64,000 bases of DNA. Source: Macrosoma leucophasiata (lineage: Eukaryota; Arthropoda; Insecta; Lepidoptera; Hedylidae). The DNA lies in NCBI GenBank assembly GCA_036365455.1, contig JAWQUS010000030.1, positions 19,302,001-19,366,000 on the forward strand, written 5' to 3'. A model generated the notes under the pieces. That model did no database searches. It was not told the DNA's origin and saw only the letters and a program-made list of their open reading frames with translations. Shown here piece after piece: positions 1 through 11,436 of this stretch. Numbering within the stretch: the first letter of the stretch is position 1; every line of letters begins with the position of its first letter. The translations under genes and the position numbers were made by a program.

Positions 1-105
1 CCAGTAACTTGAGTTTCGCGAGATAAGTTCAATTTTCAATATGACAAGGCCATACAATATTTAGTGTAATGGCAAAATAAAATTCTTGTTGGATACTGTA
101 CATGT

Positions 106-430
106 TGAAGCCCGAATGGCCCGGCGGCTGGTGTAGATCTTAAACGATCTACTCGGTTAAGCACTGCGGGCGCGGTCGGGTAGTGTGATGGGTGACCGCT
201 AGTGGCAAATTAATTGCGCGTTTCCGTGCTTCGAAAGGCACGTTAAGCCGTCGGTCCCGGTTGCTATCGATAGATAGCAGTCGTTAAACCTTGTCGGAGG
301 CCTTATGGGCGGTTTGAAAACATCCGACAGCAGGCATTGGAGCAGCGTGGTGGAGTAAGCTCCAGGCCTCCCCCCAAAAACGGGAGAGACTCGTGCCCAG
401 CAGTGGGACGTATAATGGGTTGCCATTATT
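106..430 (+). mobile_element. SINE-B copy with 13-bp target duplication
   Basis: About 325 bp: head with TGGCCCGGCGGCTGGTGTAG, a tRNA A-box-like start, body GGTCGGGTAGTGTGATGGG, and RTE-like tail CCCAGCAGTGGGACG ending in ATT repeats. ATACTGTACATGT flanks it at 93-105 and 431-443. Confidence 0.88.
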
Positions 431-943
431 ATACTGTACATGTACATGGATAGGATGGTTATTGAATGATGCAGCCTTTAGTCATCTACTTAAAAAACAA
501 ACTTCCAAGTTGCCACACCTGAGACTAAAAAACTCAGGCAAAACTACTTTTGTCTCTGCCAGTGACTATTTTTCCATACATATGCTTATAGATACGTAAA
601 TCGTGTTTGAATGTAAATTTTTTTAAAACAAAAATAATTGATCGTGATAATGCAACACCCGATTTTTTGTTGTATTGAAATGATGATCTTGAAATAGAGA
701 TACTCGTATTAACTATTATTTCTAAATATCCAGTACCGAATATATACCTATGATACTAACGGATAATGTGAAATAAATGAATATCCGCAATCTTAATCGA
801 TACCGCTATGAATTGAATATTGTACAAACCTACTCGTATATCCGTAACATTCCTTAGTCGACAGTACGTTGCGTGCGCGAAGCGCGCGGCGCGGAGACAG
901 CACCAGGGCTGGCCCTTAACATCCCTAAAATATGTATGTATCT

Positions 944-1363
944 TCACGCCAGGTCCCTAACGGGGTAGGCAGAGAGTGTAGAGCGCCAGATATCCCGGTT
1001 CAGACAAACCTCTCGTGCCTCGTCTACCTTCATCATTCTCTTCATACATGCACGCCGATTCCTAAGACTTTTGACCCCACCATCAGACAGAACTCGACCT
1101 ATTTGGTCATGGTAGGTCAGCCTTGGTCTTCTTGGGCCTCTGCAACCATCCACATTCGCATTGTATATCTGTTTAGTCATTCGCTCATTCGACATTCTTT
1201 CTATATGCCCGAACCATCGGAGCATGCCTTTTTTCATTTTTACACCGATACTATCATTCACACAAAGTCTCTTTCTTACATCTTCATTACGAACGCGATC
1301 GCGGCGACCGTTATAAAAGCAGTGGATTTTTTTATGAAATGAAAGTGGCAAACAAGCATGCAA
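944..1363 (-). pseudogene. non-LTR reverse transcriptase C-terminus
   Basis: The frame includes RWFGHIERMSNERMTKQIY, RRPRLTYHDQIGRVL and SLRNRRACMKRMM, the typical C-terminal end of lepidopteran RTE/CR1-like ORF2 proteins. The element is 5'-truncated; the N-terminal residues from the ATG overlap the neighbouring SINE-A copy and are not part of it. Confidence 0.8.
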
Positions 1364-1616
1364 TTCACATTAATGTTAAGTGATGACTGCAGCCTATAGA
1401 CACCCACCCACACAAAGACCAGAGGTGAAAATGCAGATGCGTTACCACTCCTGAGGCCTAAGGTGTATGCCTCTGTGCCAGGAATTACAGGGCCGTACAT
1501 TACCACCTCGGACCGGGACTCGATAGTGCTTAACACTACCATTTAGCGGCAAGTATATTAGATAATGCGGTGGTGCCTACGCCCGCGAGCTCCGCCACGC
1601 AGCTCTACCACCAGTT
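1327..1616 (-). repeat. SINE-A copy, full length
   Basis: SINE-A: about 285 bp, starts ACTGGTGGTAGAGCT, contains CACCACCGCATTACC, GTGTTCCGGTCAGGTGG and CTATAGGCTGCAGTCATCAC, ends CATTACAT plus poly(A). This copy shows all blocks in reverse. Confidence 0.9.
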
Positions 1617-1724
1617 AATGTACTATTTACTTTGACATATCAATTTTATTTGTAACGAAGGCGAAGGTGACAAACTAACATGCGCATGGATGTTGAGTGA
1701 TCACGGCAACCTATAGAAATAAAT

Positions 1725-1928
1725 ATTGAAATAAAACTATTTTTTTAAACTTCCGTGGTCCCGGGCAGTCTGCCCGGGACTGAAAAGCTGAAAAAGCCGG
1801 GAAGCTGAAAAGCGACCGAAACGTCGGGTTGATTATAAAAATCATTTTAGTTTAATATACGCGAGATAAATCCGTAAAAATTTCAATGAGTGTAGCTCGC
1901 GAAAACCTAAGAACATATCATGTTAGAA
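1725..1928 (+). repeat. REP-C copy (fold-back/Penelope-like repeat)
   Basis: REP-C: GAAATAAAACTAGTTTTCGG...CTCGCGTATATTAAAC, a core AGCGACCGAAACGTCGGG, then the inverse TTTAGTTTAATATACGCGAG and TTTCAATGAGTGTAGCTCGC. In this copy the left arm is mostly lost, and the CCCGGGCAGTCTGCCCGGG palindrome is present. Confidence 0.75.
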
Positions 1929-1937
1929 ATAAATATA

Positions 1938-1995
1938 CCTATACAAAAACCAGAGGTCAAAATGCAGATGCATTGCCACCCCTGAAACCTTAGTT
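1938..1995 (-). repeat. SINE-A fragment
   Basis: ACCAGAGGTCAAAATGCAG with neighbouring bases; middle part of SINE-A only, attached to a REP-C copy. Confidence 0.6.
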
Positions 1996-2522
1996 ACTGT
2001 TGTTATGTGAATGTCTATCAGTATATGATCTGATGATTCAGTCAGTGTAATCGAATCTTGTGATGTTTTTTGTTTCTAATAGCAAACATTATCAATTATG
2101 TTTCAGCAGCCATAAGAACAAAAATGAATCTTTTAAAATAAATTAGTGAATCAGACATACATTCCTACTTAACTATAAACCTGAAGAAAATCAGTTTGTA
2201 TCAATTGCATATATGTTTGTATATGCCTACGACAAAAATTGACTTATTGTGTCTACTTCATAACCTTACCACCTATTACAAAGAGACCAATAGAAAATTA
2301 CATATCTCTGCTTACCCTTTGTACTTGGCATGAACAAAGTACATCATTGGCCGTCCTTGCTCGTTCCAAGAAATGTGCAGTAATCGATTCTTATCCTAAT
2401 CACATTATCAATAGAGTCATAATTACATATTCCAAAAACTCAATCATCACAGGTGCAATGAGATCACGCGAGCTTGATTTATTGTGCGTAAGCAAAAGCC
2501 CTTGTTGATAATGTGCCGATAA

Positions 2523-3050
2523 CATAGAGCAACTCGGGCAACCGGCCGCGGCGGACCGGAGAGGAGTAGCCATAGCGTTTATTACCGATGCAAAACAGTC
2601 TGTCATTTTTGCTGGAGAAAAAGCGTGTGACACACAGTCACACTACAAAAATCGTCTAATACTACGAAACTCACACCTTGACTTTAACAAAATACATAAA
2701 CAATTTCACGCACACATTTAAATATCTAGGCGACAGGCATAAAACCACTTGAGCAGAGAATATGCAATAATACTACGTGTAGAATGGACACTTCGACGTC
2801 CCGCCCGATTTCCCCGAATCACCCAACCCCCTCTTATGGGCGACGGTTGGTATTTTGTACGTACTACGCACACGTGTAAATACACGTCACTGATTGATGT
2901 CAATGTAATAGAGACCAAATTAAGCGTTTGTATGGAATTTTGGCGGAGTGACCGCGGTGTGACTTGGGTTTGTTCTTTGACAGAGGGGAAAGCTTGCATA
3001 TGGCTACTACCCTTCGGTCCGCCGCGGCCGGTGGCCCGTGTTGCTCTATG
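2523..3050. repeat. MITE-5 copy carrying an inserted MITE-6
   Basis: Terminal inverted repeats CATAGAGCAACTCGGGCAAC / GGTGGCCCGTGTTGCTCTAT, extended by a GCCGCGGCGGACCG block. The interior has GACTTTAACAAAATACATAA. A 210-bp insert (2752-2961) splits it. Confidence 0.8.
2752..2961 (+). repeat. MITE-6 copy inserted in MITE-5
   Basis: AGAGAATATGCAATAATACT to TGACCGCGGTGTG. ACTTG is duplicated at 2747-2751 and 2962-2966. Confidence 0.7.
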
Positions 3051-3281
3051 GCCGATATAATACGCCCGTGGCATTCGTCACGTAGTTGAGTCGGGGTACC
3101 TCGTCTGTGGTACTCATTTTCAATCGATTATCGCCACCTGAAGATAATGAGCCTATATGATGAATGACAGACGATTTCCGACTTTGTTTACGACACATTA
3201 CTGTTGAAGGATTTTTAGGTGATGTACTTATTAGAATGTCGATTGTATATTAATTTGTCTCAAATAAAAATTTATATTTAA

Positions 3282-3534
3282 CTGCCTCATTAGTGTACTA
3301 CTACCCTGGGGTCCTGAGTTCAATTCCCGGGCCGGGGTCCATCGGAGATAACGGTGTAAAATCCTTTATTTCTGGTTCCATCGGGATTTTTTCATTTTCT
3401 GGAAATTTCCCAGTACATCGAAGTTTGATAATGTATCCGGAGATGTCAACGGACTCGCCACCTGTTACATGGGCCAAAACGTAACCGGTGAATCGTGGGT
3501 GTTTGCAAGCCTACCGCTTCAAGGATTACAAGCG
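3282..3534 (+). repeat. tRNA-derived SINE-E
   Basis: SINE-E: B box GGTTCGATTCCCGGG near the head, the TGGTTCCATTGGGATTTTT body, the CCACCTGTTACATGGGCC block and, in most copies, ATCCCCGAAGGGGTAGGCAG. Here the head is GAGTTCAATTCCCGGGCCGG. Confidence 0.7.
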
Positions 3535-3618
3535 TGAAGTTTCATATTTAATTTAACGTACATAATCTCATCCTTGTGTCCCCCGAAGGGTTTGGCACTG
3601 GTGGCAATGTTCGTGTCT

Positions 3619-3843
3619 AGGGCTTCAAGGGCGTAGGCACCATCGCATTACCTAATCTATCTGCCGCCAAATGGTAGTGTTCAACACTATCGTGTTCCGG
3701 TTACATGGTAATGTATGGCCCCGTAATAAATTACCATAGAGACATAACAACTAAGGTATCAGGGGTGCCAACGCATCTGTATTTTGACCTCTGGTTGTTT
3801 TTGTGTAGATGGTTATAGGCTGCAGTCATCACTTAACATCTAT
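3619..3843 (+). repeat. SINE-A copy, divergent subfamily
   Basis: Has GGGCGTAGGCACCATCGCAT through TGCAGTCATCACTTAACATC, with GGCCCCGTAATAA and GAGACATAACAACT variants shared with 28009 and 12711. Confidence 0.8.
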
Positions 3844-4507
3844 ATTAGCAGCGCTTAGATCGCAGCTGGGTTAGTTATCCAAAGATCGCAAGTTCGATCA
3901 CCATCCGAAATCAGATTTTCTTATCGATTTTTTATTTTGATGCATAATACTCAGGAAGGGTAATGTTTGCATGTCCCGTTTTAATGCAGATAGGTCTATA
4001 GACTCCAGTATTCTCTTCCCTTGAATGTGTGCTGCATTCTCTATAGAAATGTCTTCCATATTATCATTTATGGAAATCGCAAGGTTCGAATGAAGTCGTC
4101 AGCCAACACAACTTGATATTATTACGCATTAGCTATTGGCGCACGTGCTCGTCTGCCCGCCGACCAAGATTTTGATAACAGCGCATTATACATAATCTTC
4201 AAATTTATTGTTACCGCATATAGATATTTGTTTTTCAAATACATGTTATGCATCATTAATTTGTATAATTTATCTTTTATTTTGGTTTCTTTGTCACATT
4301 GAAAATGTAAACTTTTGGAGCCAGAAGCTTCTTAAGTTAACCTCCGACTGAAAAGGGTGTTATGTGTGTAACTTGTACATCTGTATGTTTGTCTGTGCTA
4401 TTGTTACATCCAACCAAATATACGGAATGCATAAGGCCAATCCTATGTTACGCATTTCCAGTCTTAGCCGATGCGAAGAACAAAAGAATCCATAGCTTAC
4501 AAGTAGT

Positions 4508-4600
4508 AGAGTTCGAGGGCGTAGGCACCACCGCATGAATCTGTCGCCATATGATAGTATTAATGTAATGTAATTCATGGTAATGTATGGCCCCGCAACC
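4508..4600 (+). repeat. SINE-A fragment
   Basis: GAGGGCGTAGGCACCACCGC to TGTATGGCCCCGC, with an internal deletion. Confidence 0.7.
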
Positions 4601-4755
4601 TTGACCTTAACAAAATACATAAATAATTTCACGCACAAACACACGGGCGACGGGCGTAGGCCCATTTGGGCTTGTACTTTGACAGAGGGGAAAGCCTGCA
4701 TATGGCTTCTTCCCTCCAGTCCGCCGCGGCGGCCGGTTGCTCGTGTCGCTCTATG
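4599..4755. repeat. MITE-5 right half
   Basis: CCTTGACCTTAACAAAATAC, GCGACGGGCGTAGGCCCATT and GTCCGCCGCGGCGGCCGG; left half absent, fused to a SINE-A fragment. Confidence 0.75.
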
Positions 4756-4815
4756 AATTCGGTACGTAAAGCCACCACACACACAGGCACACCATGTTAC
4801 GTACGTAACACAAAT

Positions 4816-4891
4816 CGGATGGTGGCCAAGTTAGCATCGATATGGAATGGAAATGAGAATATGGAATCGATGCTAACTTGGCCACCATCCG
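4816..4891. repeat. perfect 26-bp fold-back
   Basis: Arms 4816-4841 and 4866-4891 are exact reverse complements; 24-base loop ATGGAATGGAAATGAGAATA... Confidence 0.9.
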
Positions 4892-5028
4892 CCAGTTCAT
4901 GAAAAGAGGCCGCGAGTCACCACCGAACCTGCTTGTCAGAGCGGCCGCGATTAACACTCCTTTTCATTGCGCCAAAAGGAGACGTCCAAGGCATGCCCAA
5001 GACGATTCCGAAGATGAGACCAGTTTCT

Positions 5029-5302
5029 TTACTGGTGGTAGAGCTCTAGTAACGGAGGCACCACCGCATTACCTAATATACTTGCCGCTAAATGGTAGTG
5101 TTCAGCACTATCATGTTCCGGTCAGGTGGTAATGTACGGCCCTGTAATTTCCGGCACAGAGGCATAACACCTTAGGCCACAGAAGTGGTAACGCATCTTC
5201 ATTTTGACCTCTGGTCTTTGTGTGAGTGTCTATAGTCTGCAGTCATCACGTAACATCAATGTGAACTGCAAGCTTGTTTGCCACTTTCATTGCATAAAAA
5301 GA
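5029..5302 (+). repeat. SINE-A copy
   Basis: From TTACTGGTGGTAGAGCTC to CATTGCATAAAAAG; a short deletion removes the GCTCGCGGGCGTA part. Confidence 0.9.
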
Positions 5303-5988
5303 AAATCCATCGCCGCGATGAATGATCACAAAAAAAAGTATTTGTCCAAACATCTCGCTCAAACATTGCATCGCAAGGCAAGAACCTCGGTTAACCCCAG
5401 ATAGTTACCGATAAAGTGGTGTAACAATACTTCTCACGTCAGGTAACCAGATAACGATGCCACAATTTTTGTAAATACACGATAGGCACTGATTGCGCCT
5501 GTTTGCACGAAATTCATTGAACTCACCTATGTCCCATGTGCAGTGTTTTGTTTATCTTTCGTTGCCGCGAAACTTCGTGTGGAGTCAAGTCCCATTAAAT
5601 ACAGTAAGAGCCAAGTTCAGTATTTAATAATGCGTCGTTTTCGACTTCATCGACAAAAGAATCGAGATGTGTAAGGGTGAAATGTTCTGAAAACATTGGG
5701 ATGGATGGATAGGATGACACCCAAAACTCGAATCTGCAAGATTTGCTTATAGAACAATTCACCCATCGACGAGACGTCCATGGTTAAACCGTTCTGTTGG
5801 CGAATCACTCAAATTTGAAATGCCGTGTTGGTGATCGGTCCATAGGAGAGACGACTATTGGCGAAAGCTTGCGCTACCTAGCTTTAAAATGCAATATTTG
5901 AATCGGATTTTTTTTCTTACTGTCTTTATTACCTATTTTCAATTTAGTGCTTCTGGTTCATACTGGATTTATAGATACTATTAGATTG

Positions 5989-5999
<11 letters not shown>
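5303..5999. other. intergenic, nothing recognised
   Basis: Mostly unique-looking AT-rich DNA. CAAGTCCCATTAAATACAGT and neighbouring text gave no repeat or gene signal. Confidence 0.5.
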
Positions 6000-6021
<22 letters not shown>

Positions 6022-6022
6022 T
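6000..6022. repeat. (AT)n microsatellite
   Basis: Uninterrupted alternation of T and A. Confidence 0.9.
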
Positions 6023-6027
6023 TCTAC

Positions 6028-6062
6028 GTTTAAAGAGCTTGGTTAAAGACCATGACGCTCTA
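6028..6062 (+). repeat. short dispersed repeat, inverse partner at 9966-10002
   Basis: TTTAAAGAGCTTGGTTAAAG and ACCATGACGCTCTAT; the reverse complement with two changes is at 9966-10002. Confidence 0.6.
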
Positions 6063-6085
6063 TATATATTTGATTTGTTGATGAA

Positions 6086-6123
6086 AAATATCAAGGTCAA
6101 GATTTGACTTGACCTTGATATTT
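6086..6123. repeat. perfect 16-bp fold-back
   Basis: Arms AAATATCAAGGTCAAG and its exact inverse, loop of 6. Confidence 0.85.
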
Positions 6124-6255
6124 AACTTGATAATAAACTCCCATGTGAACACAGAACTTTGCACGCTCTATTCTTTTGAAGGTGAAGTTGAGCCTTTGCC
6201 ACGCTTCGCATGCAGGTTGGCGACCGCACTGGTTTCGCGGGACGCTGCTGCCCAT

Positions 6256-6315
6256 CCCGCGTTATTATATTTACTACCATCCCTATGGGGATGGTAGTAA
6301 ATATAATAACGCGGG
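6256..6315. repeat. perfect 28-bp hairpin
   Basis: Arms 6256-6283 and 6288-6315, loop TATG. Confidence 0.92.
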
Positions 6316-6469
6316 TTGTATGTATAATAACGCCAAATTTTCGGTTGACTGACCTCCACTAGGGGGCATAGATGATGTTAGATAAGTTAATGAACACGGC
6401 AATCGCGTACGTGACCATCGCGCGATTGTTGGTAAACATTGCCCCACGCCCCCTTATCATTGCTTGGAA

Positions 6470-6527
6470 ATATAGGCATAATAAAAAATCGCGGGAATAA
6501 TCCCGCGATTTTTTATTATGCCTATAT
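6470..6527. repeat. perfect 27-bp hairpin
   Basis: Arms 6470-6496 and 6501-6527, loop ATAA; the core is TCGCGGGA next to an A run. Confidence 0.92.
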
Positions 6528-7609
6528 GTTTTAGAATCAGAAACTCATTTATTCATTTAGGGTGACAGGCACCTCTTATGACAATTCAAAAACAAACAAA
6601 ATAAATTATTAAAGTGAGAAAGGTTTTGGCGGGAATGCGGAAAAGAGCTGGGTCGCTGCGTGATATTATTTTCGAAATTTGTGAATAGTCGCGTTTTTAT
6701 GTGTAAAAATGGTGGGATTTTTATCGTCAAGCATTTGATAACGTTCACAGGTGTAAGAAAGTGATATTATGAAGTGAAAAGTGTTTTTTCATGTTGCCTC
6801 CAAAACTTCGTAAAATCTCCTAGTAAAGTCCCCATCACTTTACTGGAGCCATCTCATCATATTCCACATGGAAGCATCCAATCATCGTCATCTTCCATAT
6901 GGATATTCATTATCATAAGAAATGAAGAAAACTATTTACTGAAGATTGGCTGTTAAGGAATTGCTTCCGTAGCCGTAAAACAATTAAAAAAAAAAATTAT
7001 TAAAGTGAATAACAATTGATATACATGTCAAACAAGATAAAAAATTTAAGTAAATTTTATTGACGCGAACGCGTTTGGCGGCAAGTTTGCAATCATAAAA
7101 TCTTAGTTTCGGGAGTGGTAGTGGTGGCTTCATATAAACTTGATTTTCATTAATATTTTTTATGTCATGAATTTGGCGTGGAGTCTAATAGTAAAACACG
7201 ACCGGATTAGGTCCGTCGGACCGAATCCGTCGACCAAAGCCGCGCGACTTGATTAATAATTACGTCCGCCGGACTCCTTTAGGTACACACGGCCAGATTT
7301 GGTTCGGAGCGTACAGAATCCGCTGTCCGCTCCGTACCAAATCAGGACATGTGTTACTACTATAATGCGGGTTGCAGACCGAAAATATACAAACGATAAA
7401 TTTAAAAAGAAAAAAATATTTAATAATGCGATCTAGACAAGCGAGCTTGTCGTGTTAAACCAATCAAAATATCATTAATTTATTGTATTCTACAAGTCAA
7501 GGCCTTAAATTTGTTATCCATTAACTTAATAAACCCACACTGGTTTTACCAACATTGTAAGTAATTCGCATTTTGTTGCAGCGGCCAACAACACAACAAC
7601 AACACTAAT
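6528..7609. other. intergenic, nothing recognised
   Basis: 6600-6900 shares CTCCAAAACTTCGTAAA / CTCCAAAACTTCATTGTAAA-type wording with 11790-11850 and 50290-50320 (reverse), so a small dispersed repeat is likely. 7195-7370 is GC-richer and unexplained. Confidence 0.4.
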
Positions 7610-7743
7610 GGCCGAATACTCAAACGTCACTCAATGTTGAGCAACGCTCAAATGTGCGCTATCTCTATCGTTTGAACGTGTTTTATAAAGACAGAAGACT
7701 TTTAACTCCCACTTAGATTTAAGTGACGTTTGAGTATTTGGCC
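7610..7743. repeat. MITE-3
   Basis: Terminal inverted repeats GGCCGAATACTCAAACGTCA and TGACGTTTGAGTATTTGGCC, 134 bp. A related ACTCAAACGTTCCTCAATAG stretch at 22430-22620 in the tkv intron may belong to the same group. Confidence 0.75.
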
Positions 7744-7924
7744 GTAACAAACTCAAATGATTTTCCAAAATAATAATTTCGCTTTTCGTATACTTCATAT
7801 TTTTAATATACTTCAGATAAATCCGTAATAATATTTCAATCGTAATGTTTATTTTTCGCAATAACACTTGCGTGTGTAGATAATTAATAAATAAATAAAT
7901 ACGCTTACACTCACAGCTACACAT

Positions 7925-8068
7925 TATGTATTATATAAACCTGTGTCGTGGATGCCGTTGTACACATACAACACACACACAAACACCCAGACCCGAAACA
8001 AATATCTGTCGACCATACAAATATTTGTTCCGGTGCGGAGATCGAACCCTGGACTAACCGGGTCGTCA
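7925..8068 (-). repeat. tRNA-derived SINE-D, reverse copy
   Basis: Reverse of the 55421 copy: TGTCGTGGATGCCGTTGTAC, CCAGACCCGAAACAAATAT and GTGCGGAGATCGAACCCTGG. The 5' part joins a second tRNA-like unit to make a palindrome at 8069-8126. Confidence 0.7.
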
Positions 8069-8165
8069 ACCAGTCCAGCCGCTTTACCACTAAGGTACCG
8101 AGTGGTAAATCGGCTGGACTGGTTATCCTGAGGTCGTAGGTTCGATTGCTGCCCGAAGTCAAATT
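8069..8165 (+). repeat. tRNA-like unit forming a palindromic dimer
   Basis: AACCAGTCCAGCCGCTTTAC and GTAAATCGGCTGGACTGGTT are near-perfect inverse copies around ACTAAGGTACCGAGT. The right one continues into a tRNA-like 3' half (AGGTTCGATTGCTGCCCGAA, GTCAAATTTTTCTTT). Confidence 0.6.
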
Positions 8166-8245
8166 TTTCTTTGCCATTTTTATTTATTTTCTAATATTTC
8201 AATTACCTAGTGTAGCTTGCGAAAACCGTAGAACACTTGTCATGA

Positions 8246-9589
8246 TAATTTCTATTTGTAGCAGTAGAAGTATTAAACAGTATTAAACTAATAATTCCTA
8301 CATTACATACCTAATATGGATTTATTCATGATAATAAATATCCAACAAACAGGAATGCCATACACGTTTGCCCAAAGGCAAATAAACACCCAGACGTAAA
8401 CACCTACAAAAAACCCTGCGCATGATTGAGGGTGTGTAAAATCTATTATGTAACCCGCGTTTAACCTGATACTCCCTAATCCGGCGCAGGGAAAAAAAAC
8501 AAGCTCAAGGACCAGTTTGGAAGGGACAAACGCGGGCGGGGGGTGAGGTAGGCACCGAAGGCAAGACGCGCCACTCTGCCGCCGAATAAATTATGATCTT
8601 TGGCCCTAAGGTTTGTTTAAAAAAATCGACATGTTTTTCAAAAATGTATCGATATAAATACTTAGTCGATATTTTTCGTCGATAGTTTTGATATTTTATT
8701 TTTAGATACCTATTTCATTTTCATGATAAATCATTTACTTTATCATTAAAGGTATTGGTACATAAATTAGCTTAAAATTAAACGAATCTAGAATAGATTT
8801 TTTTTATTGTTAGTTAACCGTCGGGCCTCAAACTAGGCAGAACTTGTATTTTGGAGTCAATTTGTAAATTTTAATAAACTGTACCTACTATATCAGAATA
8901 TCAATTTTAATATACTTGAAAGTAGGTCCTATACCTACGAAATTAACTACTTACTACCAATTTTGAATGATCAATTATGTAACGTTCTGGTAGTCAGCAT
9001 ACAAAATATTAGTTTGTCGTAACAGTGTCCGAAATATAAATAACGGTAGGTACTTCGTATATCTCATCAAATAAAATACTAAAATGCCTAATATGAAAAG
9101 GTATCTTTAATGGTTCATGTAGATTATTTTGTTAAAGCTCCTAATTTATTAGCAGAACAGAAATATATCTATACGTTTAGCCATTTTTAGCTAAGGTACC
9201 TATTTCGTATAAATATCTGATATAATATAGATCGATATGTTTTTTCGTTAGTACATCCCTACTTTGGCCCATCCCTTCTCTCTCGTCGTCTTATCGATCG
9301 CCTCGGATAATCCCAGAGGTCGGTATCGGCGCCTGCCCGCTGCGCGTTGACCCCGCGCCCTGAGGATCATAATCGGAACCAAATACCATTTGCAATAGTC
9401 ACGATATCACTACAAAGACGTTTAATTGGCTCACTTCCTACTTTAGTGGGACCACGGTGCTCGGTTCAGTTGGGTGCAATTGTGTTCAAACTGATCAGTC
9501 TTGGCTTGTTGAACCGATCGATTGTCGTTTATTTTAGTCATTGATCCTTCTTAACGTGTCTAGATTATTTAAGAACATCGTCTTATATT
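8246..9589. other. intergenic, nothing recognised
   Basis: AT-rich; no open frame or repeat family identified apart from short A/T runs. Confidence 0.45.
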
Positions 9590-9832
9590 ACTTACTAGCG
9601 ACTTCGTGTAGGTCTACTTTAGCTATCGGGACATATTATGATTCAAGATTCCCCGGGTTACATTGCGTTTTTATTAGGAATCCCTATTTTTTGAAAATGC
9701 AATATAGCCTATGTCACTCAGTAAAGATCCAGCTTTCTAATGGTGGAAGAATTTTTGAAATCGGTCCAGTAGTTTTTGTATGAAAACATACATACAAAAA
9801 CACAAATGTTTCCTCTTTATATGAGTAATATT
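9590..9832 (-). mobile_element. Helitron-like tail, degenerate
   Basis: TACTAGCGACTTCGTGTAGG, GAAATCGGTCCAGTAGTTTT and CTTTATATGAGTAATA follow the usual order. Hairpin lost. Confidence 0.45.
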
Positions 9833-9965
9833 TATTTATAGAGTATAGAAAAGTACCCTTACACTCGGAACGCTTTCTGGGTTCATCATTAAGAAGTATT
9901 TTTTCCTTTCTGAGTCTTTTGTGAAAAAGTTTTTTTTTAATGAAGAATGTTATTCATGCGAACGT

Positions 9966-10002
9966 ATAGAGCGTCATGGTCTTTGACCAGGCTCTTTAAA
10001 CG
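9966..10002 (-). repeat. short dispersed repeat, inverse partner of 6028-6062
   Basis: ATAGAGCGTCATGGTCTTTG and ACCAGGCTCTTTAAAC. Confidence 0.6.
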
Positions 10003-10159
10003 GAGAATAAAAAAAATTGGTAAGATACGTAGGTTTCCTCGAGCGAATAGTAATACAAAAGTTGACCTATGTTTCTTCAATATTTTTACCAACTGCGAGT
10101 AAAAGATTTTTAAGAATATAAATGACCTACGAATATTGTTGTTGTAATTTAATTTGAAA

Positions 10160-10420
10160 TATCACTCGCTGCCAGTCGCGTTCGCTCATATCTAAATCAT
10201 GTTGATTGCGATGCAATTCATATATCAATCCAAACTCGTGCATTCGCCGTTTCTATCTTTATTACAAATCGATTTATGCCGTCGGTAGCGGCCACTCGAT
10301 TGTAATCGATGTTGTTATCGAATGTAACTGTCGTTTGCCGAATTGGTGTCGCGCATGCTTGTCCAGCCGATGGACTGATGACTTGTTTTTGACAATCAGT
10401 TGATCGCTCATCAATCATTA
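10160..10420. other. non-repetitive patch with GATCG/ATCGAT motifs
   Basis: Many ATCGAT, GATTG and CAATC motifs. Open frames on both strands but no recognisable protein. Possible regulatory sequence. Confidence 0.25.
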
Positions 10421-10979
10421 ACCTGATTTTATTCGATGTAAAGTTTTTGTGATCGAACTATGATTAGCTGATGTTGTTTTATCATATTATAAGATGCTAG
10501 AACAGAATGATTATGTAAAATACTCAGAAAATTATTGAAGTCCTTAGCGGAGATAGTCAACACAACTTATCATGTTGTGCAAAGTTCTCGAGTAGAGTTA
10601 AAAGCTTATAAAATTTACGTTGCGAGGATAGAATATTATGCATACATACACACACACACCTGAATACTAAATTTATTTAGACTTTTGTAAACTATAATCC
10701 GTATTTGTTATGTTCTGGATGAGCGGAATCACCATTTTTAATTAAATATCAATTAATTTTTATCGTAAAACATTTGTTGTTGAACTTGCGTAGGTCGAAC
10801 GCTTTCGCGTTGTCCAATCTCCAGCAGATCAGAATTTAATTGAAATGTCAATCAACTCTTGGAGATTACAAGAACATTGTATCTCATTATTTAATTTGGT
10901 TGGTTGTCATCCAAAGATTTGCATCAAACTGATTTCTCAAAATTATATTATCTGTTTAAAGAACATTTCCAACAGTTCC

Positions 10980-11185
10980 CAAGTGTCCAGTTGTAATCGA
11001 TCCTTGAGATGCATTACCGATCCGCGTTACCGTTACAATGCGCCAATCGGCCGATCGGGGGCGACGGGGTGCGCACGTGATTCGCATGTAACCGACGCAT
11101 CCATATCGACACGGCCGTGCAATACCAAAAACTGTGGGTCGAGTCGACCACCCTGTTGTACGCCCGGTGAATTCGCACATGTTAT
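10980..11185. other. GC-richer non-repetitive patch
   Basis: CpG-rich (CGATCCGCGTTACCG, CGGCCGATCGGGGGCGACGG) inside AT-rich DNA upstream of the tkv candidate first exon. Frames are open on both strands (119 codons +, 85 codons -) but show no motif. Could be regulatory DNA. Confidence 0.3.
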
Positions 11186-11436
11186 ACTTGGAAATTCGAT
11201 ATAGCTTATTCATACGACGTGCGTATGTGGGAACTGTGTTGACGCGGAAATGTTGATTATAATTATGTTACTGTGGTTTAAGCAGTGGAAGAAAAGGAAG
11301 CAATAAGAAAAATACTAATTAAAGATTAATTCCGGCTCGAGGATTTAAGACACCACCTATTCGACACATTTTTATTTTTCGCAAACACTCATGCAAGTGA
11401 CTTGACAGTTAAAGAAAAAGTGGAAAGAAATATTTG

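Larger units (their letters stand above)
7781..8245 (+). repeat. degenerate REP-C copy split by tRNA-like insertions
   Basis: Remnants TTTTTAATATACTTCAGATA and AATATTTCAAT lie at 7795-7850, and TATTTCAATTACCTAGTG, TAGCTTGCGAAAACCGTAGA at 8195-8235. Between them sit the tRNA-like units. Confidence 0.45.

Noticed and set aside
199..599. Small ORFs at the left edge
   Set aside because: They lie in a SINE-B copy; equivalent frames appear at 28513-28873 and 58883-59086 for the same reason.
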